Shown here piece after piece: positions 1 to 6,239 of a DNA stretch of 32,903 nucleotides. Source of the stretch: a bacterium (GTDB lineage: Bacteria; Patescibacteriota; Minisyncoccia; Moranbacterales; UBA2206); the NCBI GenBank assembly GCA_029567195.1, contig JAKQLJ010000031.1, positions 1 through 32,903 on the forward strand. The letters are read 5' to 3'. A program made the translations under genes and the position numbers. Every line of letters begins with the position of its first letter. Position 1 is the first letter of the stretch. The notes under the pieces are model-generated. The model made no database searches and was not told the origin of the DNA. It saw only the letters and a list, made by a program, of their open reading frames with translations.

Positions 1-484
1 GCATCACCACATGAACAATCTCCCGCCAGTCCAAGATCTGATCTTTTATTTTTTTCAATTTTTTGACTTCTTTCAGATACTCTTCCCTGTCTTTTATTTC
101 TTTTTTTAATATTTTTATCTCTTTTCTGGTCATTTTTTCCCTGACCTTAAGGCTTCTCTTCATTTGGATGATCTTTTCCGCCAATAAGGCCTCATATTTT
201 TCAGGATCAGAAATATTCTGGCATCTTTCCCACCAATCAATTCCTTTTCCTTTTCTCAGTTTTCGATAGCCCACTACCGAGTAATAAGCGATAAAAATGG
301 TGCGATATATCCAATAAATATCAAAAGCAATAATAAAAACTGCCACCCAAATCGGTACCAAAAAAGACAAAATAAACATGCCCAAGATAGTCGCCCAAGT
401 GAGTATTCCCGGAATAACCTCCAGAATTCTTTGCACTCGGCGCTCCCGAGGATCGGTGGTTTTAGGATTAGGAAAAGTAAACAT
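1..484 (-). CDS. Probable membrane glycosyltransferase, N-terminal part (cut by window edge)
   Basis: This reading frame is absent from the ORF track because it runs off the left edge. I translated it from the reverse complement. It opens at an ATG (MFTFPNPKTTDPRERRVQ) just after an in-frame TAA, which fixes the start region. About 161 residues are visible. Two hydrophobic segments lie at about residues 25-60, with a loop rich in Trp, Tyr and Arg and then a highly charged, probably coiled-coil stretch at about 95-150. The visible part ends at DWREIVHVVM. From memory, this layout resembles the front of large CPR membrane proteins with a family 2 glycosyltransferase domain after the charged stretch, but that domain lies outside the window. 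The membrane and coiled-coil description is direct. The glycosyltransferase call is an inference. No Shine-Dalgarno is visible. Confidence 0.5.
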   Translation of the reverse strand, partial: MFTFPNPKTTDPRERRVQRILEVIPGILTWATILGMFILSFLVPIWVAVFIIAFDIYWIYRTIFIAYYSVVGYRKLRKGKGIDWWERCQNISDPEKYEALLAEKIIQMKRSLKVREKMTRKEIKILKKEIKDREEYLKEVKKLKKIKDQILDWREIVHVVM

Positions 485-560
485 AAATGCGATAAAAATT
501 TATGAATTACATACGAACCTGCACATATTCAAATTCGGATACTATCCCCGCAAAAGCCAT

Positions 561-638
561 GCCTGTTGGCAGACAGGCGGGAATCTGGTTTCGCATTCTG
601 GCTTATTCACTGGATTCCCGATCAAGCCGGGAATGACA
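561..638 (+). repeat. Dispersed palindromic repeat, copy A
   Basis: It starts with a hairpin (GCCTGT, 6-nt loop, ACAGGC) and ends in ATTCCCGATCAAGCCGGGAAT followed by GACA, an ATTCCC-N8-GGGAAT-type palindrome. The segment 577-638 aligns without gaps to 17529-17590 on the minus strand, with 48 of 62 identical positions by eye. Shorter relatives sit at 30563-30590 and 29011-29046. It lies between two minus-strand transcription units and has no coding potential of its own. Confidence 0.65.
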
Positions 639-661
639 AAAAAAGCCAATATTGAATCATT

Positions 662-1075
662 TTAATAGTTTATGATTATAACACCTAGAGCCGCAATTAG
701 CAAGGACGTTTGCGCCATAAAAGTTGCCGCCAGAAGAATGTAGCTGGCCACTTTTTCTTTGTTAAAATAAAAATATCGGGACAATAAAAAATTAATGGCG
801 AATATTACCAGTCCTATTGCCGGTAGCAACAGGGTTTGTTTCCAGTTGCCAATCATATCCACCCCGAAATAAACATTGTAATGAAGAATGATATTGGAAG
901 TCGAAGTCCGAAGAAAAATCACCAGAACCGCCCAATTTATCAGATCTGCCAGCAAACTCAAAAACAAAAGCCAGGAATTGGTTTTGTTCTGAAAATACTC
1001 GTTTTTAAAAAAAAGCTTGATCTTGTCTTTCAAGCTTTTATTGCTGTTCTTGGATTTTTCATCTGGATTTATCAT
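662..1075 (-). CDS. Conserved-looking small membrane protein, unknown function
   Basis: A 137-residue protein with a charged N-terminus of about 33 residues, then three hydrophobic segments: about residues 35-57, 82-102 and 110-136. Between segments 1 and 2 is a short extracytoplasmic-looking loop with NIILHYNVYFGVD. I do not recognise a named domain. The architecture is typical of small uncharacterised membrane proteins in CPR genomes. It starts 12 bp after the rmuC stop on the same strand, so it is very likely the last gene of that operon. No catalytic residues can be suggested. The plus-strand ORF 836-1243 is its shadow. Confidence 0.75.
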   Translation of the reverse strand: MINPDEKSKNSNKSLKDKIKLFFKNEYFQNKTNSWLLFLSLLADLINWAVLVIFLRTSTSNIILHYNVYFGVDMIGNWKQTLLLPAIGLVIFAINFLLSRYFYFNKEKVASYILLAATFMAQTSLLIAALGVIIINY

Positions 1076-1087
1076 AATTTTTTGATC

Positions 1088-2224
1088 CTATTCCTCCGCT
1101 CTTGGTTTTTCCACATCCACAGTTTCAATCAGCTCCCTCTCAACCCCGCCTATTTTTACTACATCTTTGTCTATTTTTTGAAATTCTTTGCGGGCATTTT
1201 CATAAGCGCCAACGGTCGTTCCCAAATTATTCCCCAATTTTGACATATAAACCCCGTATTTTTCCAAATGCGTGCCAAGGTTTTGCACCCTCTTTATGAT
1301 TTCCTGAGTTGATTTCTGCACTTGCATTTGTTTCAGGCCCAATAAAATTGTCTGCAGAAACGCATAAAAAGAGTTTGGCGAAACGATCTGCACTTTTTTT
1401 CTGTTGGCATATTCGATGAGATCCATCGCATTGACGCCGGCATCCCCGACTTTGTTTATTAGCAAATCATAATAAATGGCTTCCGACGGTATGAACATAA
1501 AAGCGAACTCCATGGTGTTATATTTCGACTGGATGTATTTCGATGTCTCATCAATTCTGTTTTTGAGATCCTGCTTGAATATTTTTTCCAATTTGTCTCG
1601 TTCAAGCTTGTCAACGCACTCCAAAATTTTATTATAATTTTCCAAAGAAAATTTGGAATCTATCGGGATGATCCTTTTGTCGCCAAGAATAATAGCCGCG
1701 TCAACGATGAGGTCTTTTCCGTTTTCGTCCTTTCCTAATTTATACTGCATTTGGTAGAGCGCCGGGGGCAAAACATTCTTAAGGGTTGATTCTAAAAAAT
1801 ATTCCCCCAGCACCCCCCTTTGTTTTGGATTTTTCAATATATCCTGAAGATTCTGAAGCTGCGCTGAAAAATTGACCACCTGCTTGTTGGTTTCCCTCAG
1901 CTCGGTCAGACCCGCAACAACATCCGCTATCTGCTTGGCCGATTGGCCGCTTATTCCCTGCACCGTCCTCATGGTCTGACCCATTTGTTCCTGAGTAGTC
2001 TTATGCGTTTCCGAAAGCTTGGCATCAACAGTCCGCCTCAGATCGTGATTTTGCTGCATCAAATTATTGTTCTGCTCCGAAAGGACGGCTAATCTTTCGA
2101 TAATCGTGGTTATTTTTTCCCTATCCTCCTTGTTGTCCATCTTTTTCTTCATATCAAAAAAGAGCCATACCAGGGCCGAGAAAGTCGCAATAAGCAGGGC
2201 AATGATTATATAAAGCATAGTCAA
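1088..2224 (-). CDS. rmuC: DNA recombination protein RmuC homologue
   Basis: The 378-residue protein has the RmuC layout: an N-terminal membrane anchor (MLYIIIALLIATFSALVWLF), a long coiled coil (about residues 25-125), and the RmuC domain beginning near GVLGEYFLESTLKNVLPP. The domain contains the conserved core I..DSKFSLENYNK and FMFIPSEAIYYDLL. RmuC proteins are implicated in limiting rearrangements at inverted repeats, with a predicted nuclease-like fold; the mechanism is not settled. The gene lies 4 bp after the upstream winged-helix gene and 12 bp before the small membrane protein, so the three form one operon. The length is a little below the roughly 450 residues of E. coli RmuC. The start is an ATG directly before the hydrophobic anchor, which fits. 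Confidence 0.9.
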   Translation of the reverse strand: MTMLYIIIALLIATFSALVWLFFDMKKKMDNKEDREKITTIIERLAVLSEQNNNLMQQNHDLRRTVDAKLSETHKTTQEQMGQTMRTVQGISGQSAKQIADVVAGLTELRETNKQVVNFSAQLQNLQDILKNPKQRGVLGEYFLESTLKNVLPPALYQMQYKLGKDENGKDLIVDAAIILGDKRIIPIDSKFSLENYNKILECVDKLERDKLEKIFKQDLKNRIDETSKYIQSKYNTMEFAFMFIPSEAIYYDLLINKVGDAGVNAMDLIEYANRKKVQIVSPNSFYAFLQTILLGLKQMQVQKSTQEIIKRVQNLGTHLEKYGVYMSKLGNNLGTTVGAYENARKEFQKIDKDVVKIGGVERELIETVDVEKPRAEE

Positions 2225-2228
2225 AAAA

Positions 2229-2885
2229 TTACTTTCGATTGGCTATAAATTGTTTGAGTCCCGGAACTTTATTGATAATTTCTTCATGCGGACCTTCCAA
2301 AAATTCCAATACGAACTTATCCAGCATATTAAGGCGATATTTGAATTCTTCCATAGTCATCAGCACAAAGCTTATTTCCTTTCCTATTTCCGCTTCCAGA
2401 TTGTCCATCAAATTTTTGAGACGCGCCTTGCTGATGCCGTCTCCCACTAAAATCATATCCGCCTTGCTTTTTTGATAGTTGATAAAAACACCGCTGATAA
2501 CCGCCAGTTTCATATTGCCAATTTTGGAAATTTTTCCCAGGCTTCCGCACTGGGGATAAACGTTCGATTTGGCAATTAAATTTTTCAGCTCCGGATAAAA
2601 ATTGAATTCCTGGTTAAGCTGGTAGAAGTTTTTTCCCTGCCTTGTCCTTTTGATGGCAAATTTCATTTTTATAAGATTCAAAAGTTCCCGTCTGGCTTTT
2701 GAGCTTTTGAGCATATTTTTTTTTACGATTTCCGAAAACTCATAAGTTTGCTCCGGATTTTGGAGAAAAAACCTCAGAAGCCTTGCCCTCTCCCTCGATC
2801 CGAAAAGATTTTCTAAAATTTCAGACATGCCAATTTTGTCTGCGAGTTTTGTGGGTAGCGGAAAAATTTCCACGTCCCGCATCAA
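2229..2885 (-). CDS. Winged-helix protein with nucleotidyltransferase-like C-terminal half
   Basis: The 218-residue protein has a winged-helix-like N-terminal half (SEILENLFGSRERARLLRFF, about residues 20-95). The C-terminal half (about 120-215) resembles nucleotidyltransferase-fold domains: KADMILVGD, then IGKEISFVLMTMEEFKYRL, and a closing EFLEGPHEEIINK. The canonical GS..D metal motif is not obvious, so the domain may be inactive or act as a regulatory ligand site. Such fusions are usually annotated as ArsR-like regulators in CPR genomes. It is the first gene of the operon with rmuC. The start is uncertain: the track start lacks a clear Shine-Dalgarno, and an internal ATG at residue 20 (2828) begins exactly where the domain begins. 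A DNA-binding role is inferred, not shown. Confidence 0.65.
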   Translation of the reverse strand: MMRDVEIFPLPTKLADKIGMSEILENLFGSRERARLLRFFLQNPEQTYEFSEIVKKNMLKSSKARRELLNLIKMKFAIKRTRQGKNFYQLNQEFNFYPELKNLIAKSNVYPQCGSLGKISKIGNMKLAVISGVFINYQKSKADMILVGDGISKARLKNLMDNLEAEIGKEISFVLMTMEEFKYRLNMLDKFVLEFLEGPHEEIINKVPGLKQFIANRK

Positions 2886-2996
2886 TTCACAGAATATATT
2901 TTCAACTGTTTATTAATTATTTCACAACCCGCTTTTATGGGATAAATAAAACTTTCACCTAAGAATTGGGCGGGATACAATTTTTACGCTGTTTCT

Positions 2997-3025
2997 AGTA
3001 TAATATCGCCTAAACAAAAAGTAAA
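2997..3025 (-). promoter_or_regulatory. Candidate sigma-70-type promoter for the 2885/rmuC operon
   Basis: On the minus strand TTTACT and TATACT are separated by 17 bp, leaving a leader of about 110 nt. The -10 overlaps a TATAAT on the opposite strand (2999-3004), so this may be a divergent promoter core. Both matches are imperfect. Confidence 0.4.
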
Positions 3026-3048
3026 CCCCGCAGAAAATCCAAAAGAAA

Positions 3049-3077
3049 TTGACAAAATCAGGATAATATGCTAAAAA
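3049..3077 (+). promoter_or_regulatory. Candidate promoter for the HTH/RelE-like fusion gene
   Basis: A perfect TTGACA is followed after 17 bp by a weak -10, TAAAAA. A second possible -10 (TATAAT, 2999-3004) lies upstream without a good -35. The next gene starts about 60 bp downstream. Confidence 0.4.
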
Positions 3078-3140
3078 CAAGCGAGAAAATAAGGGGGATG
3101 TTATTTAAAAAATAAATGATTCCAAAAAAAGGAGAGTCGT

Positions 3141-4442
3141 ATGGCCAGAGATTTCCTGCTGTTGTCCGAAAGCTATGGTGAAAAAGGAGGAAAGTCATTA
3201 CAATCACTCCACACCAAATTGGCGGTTGTTAAGCTTCTTGATGAGTCTTATCAAGTCAGAAACTTTTCAGCCAATGAAATTGCCAAGGAACTGGAAAAAA
3301 GAGGCATCGTCATAGGAAAAACAGGGATATATAAAATTTCAACCCTATATAAAACAGTCTTTAATTTCCTAAGCGCAAAACCGGAAACTGTTGAGGAAAT
3401 AAAAGGCTGGATAATAAATGGAAAATTAGCAACCAGCAACCAAAGATCGATACTGTCTATCATAGATTGTTTTACAAAAGACGGCATTCGGACCTGGCAA
3501 GACGTCAAAAAATTATGGGAAGAAGAAGACAGAAAGCGGCAAAAAGACAGAAAATTGCCTGAGAAAAAACCGGAAGAAATTCCCGAAGTTATCTTTTCAT
3601 CTCAATTGCCGGAAACTCCCGATGATATAAGAAAATTGGCCGAAGAATTTCAAAAAGGAATAGACCGGTGTTACCACCAAAGTTCCGAACATCTGAATTC
3701 TCTTTGCGAATTATATTTCAAAGCGTTGTCTGATTTAAAAAAGGAATTTGCGGAATTAGCTGACGACTATCAGCAAATTTCAAAAAAATGCGCCAAACAA
3801 GAAGAATTTACCGACAGGGTAAAAAGAAAGATACCGGAAACCTGTCAAAAACTGCTGGCAGAGATTCGGAAATCAAAAAATAAAAACGAATATCTTGAAA
3901 CCGCCCTCAAGGAAAAGGAAGTGGGACTGAAAAAGGCCAAGGAAGATATGGAAGCTTACGAAGCCCTTCTTTCAGAACTTCAACAGAAAATTTCCACACT
4001 TCAAGGGAAGAATCAAGGATTAGAAAAAGCCCTTCTGGTAATAAGAAATCAATTTTCTGAAAAAATGGAAGGCTTTTTGAAAGAAATATTCAACGTAAAT
4101 GACTCGGCCGAAAAGGCAAGCCCTCCAGATAAGACAGAACTCTCCGATCTGAGTCTACCTTTGATTTGTCTCGGCAATAATGGCCAGCCAGATATGGAAA
4201 TTGTTTACTCAGACGAATCTCAAAAATACTTCTTAAGCCTTCCGGTAGAGATCCAAGAAAGAATGATCGAAAAAATTCCCCATATTCTTTTTCAGGGAAA
4301 ATCGGGAAACAGAACGAAAAAACATGAGACAAAAGGAGAACGATATTTTCATTCCAGAATAAATGATTCTTTCCGGATTGAGTGGAAATTCGAAAACGGA
4401 AAGGTTTTTATTTCGAGAATCTATCACAAAAAAGACGTATGA
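3141..4442 (+). CDS. Putative HTH, coiled-coil and RelE/HigB-like toxin-domain fusion protein
   Basis: The 433-residue protein starts at an ATG with a strong Shine-Dalgarno (AGGAG, about 6 nt upstream). Three regions are visible. Residues about 25-120 are helical with a winged-helix-like stretch (NFSANEIAKELEKRGI). Residues about 165-325 are a long charged coiled coil. Residues about 350-433 look like a RelE/ParE/HigB-type toxin: EIVYSDESQKYFLSLPVEIQ, a basic stretch (KSGNRTKKHETKGE), and the closing pattern SRINDSFRIEWKF followed by SRIYHKKDV. In RelE-family RNases basic and aromatic residues in this closing part are functional. No separate antitoxin gene is adjacent; perhaps the N-terminal part restrains the toxin domain in cis. 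It stands alone on the plus strand between minus-strand operons, with its own terminator. The toxin assignment rests on pattern recognition only. Confidence 0.6.
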   Translation: MARDFLLLSESYGEKGGKSLQSLHTKLAVVKLLDESYQVRNFSANEIAKELEKRGIVIGKTGIYKISTLYKTVFNFLSAKPETVEEIKGWIINGKLATSNQRSILSIIDCFTKDGIRTWQDVKKLWEEEDRKRQKDRKLPEKKPEEIPEVIFSSQLPETPDDIRKLAEEFQKGIDRCYHQSSEHLNSLCELYFKALSDLKKEFAELADDYQQISKKCAKQEEFTDRVKRKIPETCQKLLAEIRKSKNKNEYLETALKEKEVGLKKAKEDMEAYEALLSELQQKISTLQGKNQGLEKALLVIRNQFSEKMEGFLKEIFNVNDSAEKASPPDKTELSDLSLPLICLGNNGQPDMEIVYSDESQKYFLSLPVEIQERMIEKIPHILFQGKSGNRTKKHETKGERYFHSRINDSFRIEWKFENGKVFISRIYHKKDV

Positions 4443-4451
4443 AAAATGAAA

Positions 4452-4487
4452 CCCTGCTTTCGCGTTGAAGGCAGGGATTTTTAATTT
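4452..4487 (+). terminator. Rho-independent terminator of the HTH/RelE-like gene
   Basis: The stem CCCTGCTTTC / GAAGGCAGGG (10 bp including one G-T wobble, loop GCGTT) is followed by ATTTTTAATTTT. It lies 9 bp after the stop codon. Confidence 0.85.
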
Positions 4488-4492
4488 TCGAC

Positions 4493-4516
4493 AAAAAAAA
4501 GACACCCGAAGGTGCC
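4493..4516 (-). terminator. Rho-independent terminator of the 4543-4767 small gene
   Basis: Read on the minus strand: GGCACC, a TTCG tetraloop, GGTGTC, then a run of eight T. It faces the terminator at 4452-4487, so the two convergent units are separated on both strands. Confidence 0.88.
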
Positions 4517-4542
4517 GTGTTGCAAGTTTTAAACGTTTCTCA

Positions 4543-4767
4543 TTAAGAAGAACCGCCTGCCGTATACTGACCATAGAATGGAGGAACCATGATCGGTTCT
4601 CCGTTGGCCATTTTTTTGGCGCACTCTATGGCATAGCCCCCGTTAACAGGAACAAGGCTATTAATCCTATTGCTACTGAAATCAGCAATATTTTTTTCCT
4701 TTCTTCTACCGCTCAGATAAAAATAAAGAGTAGCCGCCAAAACCAACAAAACCAATGCGGTTGTCAT
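4543..4767 (-). CDS. Small single-pass membrane protein, unknown function
   Basis: A 74-residue protein. Residues 2-18 form one hydrophobic segment (TTALVLLVLAATLYFYL), followed by a basic stop-transfer stretch (SGRRKEK) and a soluble tail ending PPFYGQYTAGGSS, rich in Gly, Pro and Tyr. The gene is supported by an excellent Shine-Dalgarno (AAAGGAG, about 6 nt before ATG), a consensus promoter at 4842-4870 and a textbook terminator at 4493-4516. That makes it a complete small transcription unit, although it may also receive read-through from murF. I recognise no family. Two Cys-free hydrophilic stretches and one Cys (AIECAKKMANG) offer no clear catalytic site. The strong expression signals suggest an abundant small envelope protein, which is inference. 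Confidence 0.8.
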   Translation of the reverse strand: MTTALVLLVLAATLYFYLSGRRKEKNIADFSSNRINSLVPVNGGYAIECAKKMANGEPIMVPPFYGQYTAGGSS

Positions 4768-4841
4768 AAAAATCTCCTTTTCTTTAAAATGCTATCATTA
4801 AGCCAATTTTAACCTGCTTCATTTCTAAGGAACGATTTTAT

Positions 4842-4870
4842 ATTATACACCCTTTTTGAGAAAAAGTCAA
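4842..4870 (-). promoter_or_regulatory. Strong sigma-70-type promoter for the small membrane protein
   Basis: TTGACT, a 17-bp spacer and a perfect TATAAT on the minus strand. It starts 18 bp downstream of the murF stop and gives a leader of about 65-70 nt before the ATG at 4767. Confidence 0.82.
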
Positions 4871-4888
4871 GTCAGAATTTTCCGGACA

Positions 4889-6211
4889 TTAAACTTCCCG
4901 CCAGGGCTTATTTTTCCATTTTTTGTCTTGCCGGCACAGATATTCAGCCGCTCTGTTTGGTTCTGACATCACTTCTTCCACCACTTTTTCCATCCGCATT
5001 CCCTGCGATCCTTTGACCAAAATTATATCTCCTTCTTCCATAACCTCCTGAAGTTTCCTTCCGGCCGACATCGGATCGTCAAAAACTATAATTCTTTTTT
5101 CATCCGTATTATGTTTTGTCAATTCATCCACCGCATATTTCATTCTTCTACCTACCGCTATCAACATATCTCCTTTTATTTCCAAAAATTTTCTGGCTAT
5201 TTCCCGATGCCCTTCTTCCGTGTCCGGCCCCAACTCCAACATATCTCCGAGAACGGCAATTTTTCTTTTTCCTTTGATTTCTCCCAAAACTTTTAAAGCC
5301 GCTATGGCCGAAATAGGAGAAGAATTATAAGTATCGTCGATAATGGCACTGTTTTTTATTCCCGGAATAAGATTCATCCGTCCATAAGGCAAGACAAAAC
5401 TTTCCAAAGCCGCTCCGATTTCCACCAAATTCAACCCCATTTCCAATCCCACTGCCACTCCGGCCAGCGCCGCATAAATATTATGTTCCGCTAAAATGTT
5501 ATTGAGCCGCATAGGAATGGTCGTGCCCTTGTAATTAAGTTTGAAACTGATGCCTCTAATTTCTGCATCGTTGGGATTGGCAGTATCCAGATAATTATAA
5601 TGAACATCGGTAGCCCGGACATCGGCTTCTTCGGAAAAACCAAAAGTGATGTTTTTCGCCTTTGTTTGATTTTTTATTTTTTTGATTTGAGGATTATCAA
5701 TATTGAGTATGGCCGTTCCCTTTTCACCCAGGTTTTTAACCAGCTCCCCTTTTTCCCGCGTTATACCTTCAAGATTTTTAAAAAATTCCATATGACTTCC
5801 GGAAATGTCAGTCAAAATTCCCATTTGAGGTTTTATAAAATCTACCAAATATTTCATATCTCCCGGCCTGTCAGCCGCCATTTCCAAAACTAAAACTTCC
5901 GGATATTCCAAAGGAAAAAGGATTGTCCCCAGCCACTTAAGCGAAACCTTGGTCCAGCCCCAGAAAGATTTTCCTCCGCTTTCCGATCCGATAACAGTGA
6001 GCGGCAGGCCAATTTCATTATTATAGTTTTTTTCGTTTTTTCGTGTCCGATAATGGGTAGCTAGAACTGTAAAAACCGCTTCTTTGGTGGAACTTTTTCC
6101 TACTGATCCGGTAATACCAATGATTTTAGGACCATATTTTTTGAGCACCAAGATCGCCATCAATTTTAGAATTCTTTCCAGATAAAGCAGTTTTTTTGAT
6201 TTATAGTTCAT
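4889..6211 (-). CDS. murF: UDP-N-acetylmuramoyl-tripeptide:D-alanyl-D-alanine ligase (MurF-type Mur ligase)
   Basis: MurF adds D-Ala-D-Ala to the UDP-MurNAc-tripeptide in cytoplasmic peptidoglycan precursor synthesis. The 440-residue protein has the Mur-ligase P-loop GITGSVGKSST at residues 32-42, the central-domain motif EMAADRPGDM, DNPQ, and the C-terminal ligase-domain motif IIDDTYNSSP followed by AVLGDMLELG and LVKGSQGMRMEKVV. These C-terminal motifs are typical of MurF. The usual N-terminal substrate-recognition domain of roughly 80-100 residues is missing: only a 30-residue basic helical stretch precedes the P-loop. It follows ftsI by 28 bp and is the last gene of the dcw operon here; mraY, murD, ftsW and murG are not in the window after it. 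No Shine-Dalgarno is seen at the ATG. Confidence 0.9.
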   Translation of the reverse strand: MNYKSKKLLYLERILKLMAILVLKKYGPKIIGITGSVGKSSTKEAVFTVLATHYRTRKNEKNYNNEIGLPLTVIGSESGGKSFWGWTKVSLKWLGTILFPLEYPEVLVLEMAADRPGDMKYLVDFIKPQMGILTDISGSHMEFFKNLEGITREKGELVKNLGEKGTAILNIDNPQIKKIKNQTKAKNITFGFSEEADVRATDVHYNYLDTANPNDAEIRGISFKLNYKGTTIPMRLNNILAEHNIYAALAGVAVGLEMGLNLVEIGAALESFVLPYGRMNLIPGIKNSAIIDDTYNSSPISAIAALKVLGEIKGKRKIAVLGDMLELGPDTEEGHREIARKFLEIKGDMLIAVGRRMKYAVDELTKHNTDEKRIIVFDDPMSAGRKLQEVMEEGDIILVKGSQGMRMEKVVEEVMSEPNRAAEYLCRQDKKWKNKPWREV

Positions 6212-6239
6212 ATGAAAAACTTAATTTTTTTAATTAATA

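Noticed and set aside
378-665. Plus-strand ORF of 95 residues
   Set aside because: It is antisense to the left-edge membrane protein and continues into repeat copy A.
4465-4812. Plus-strand ORF of 115 residues
   Set aside because: It begins inside a terminator and is antisense to the small membrane protein, which has better signals.
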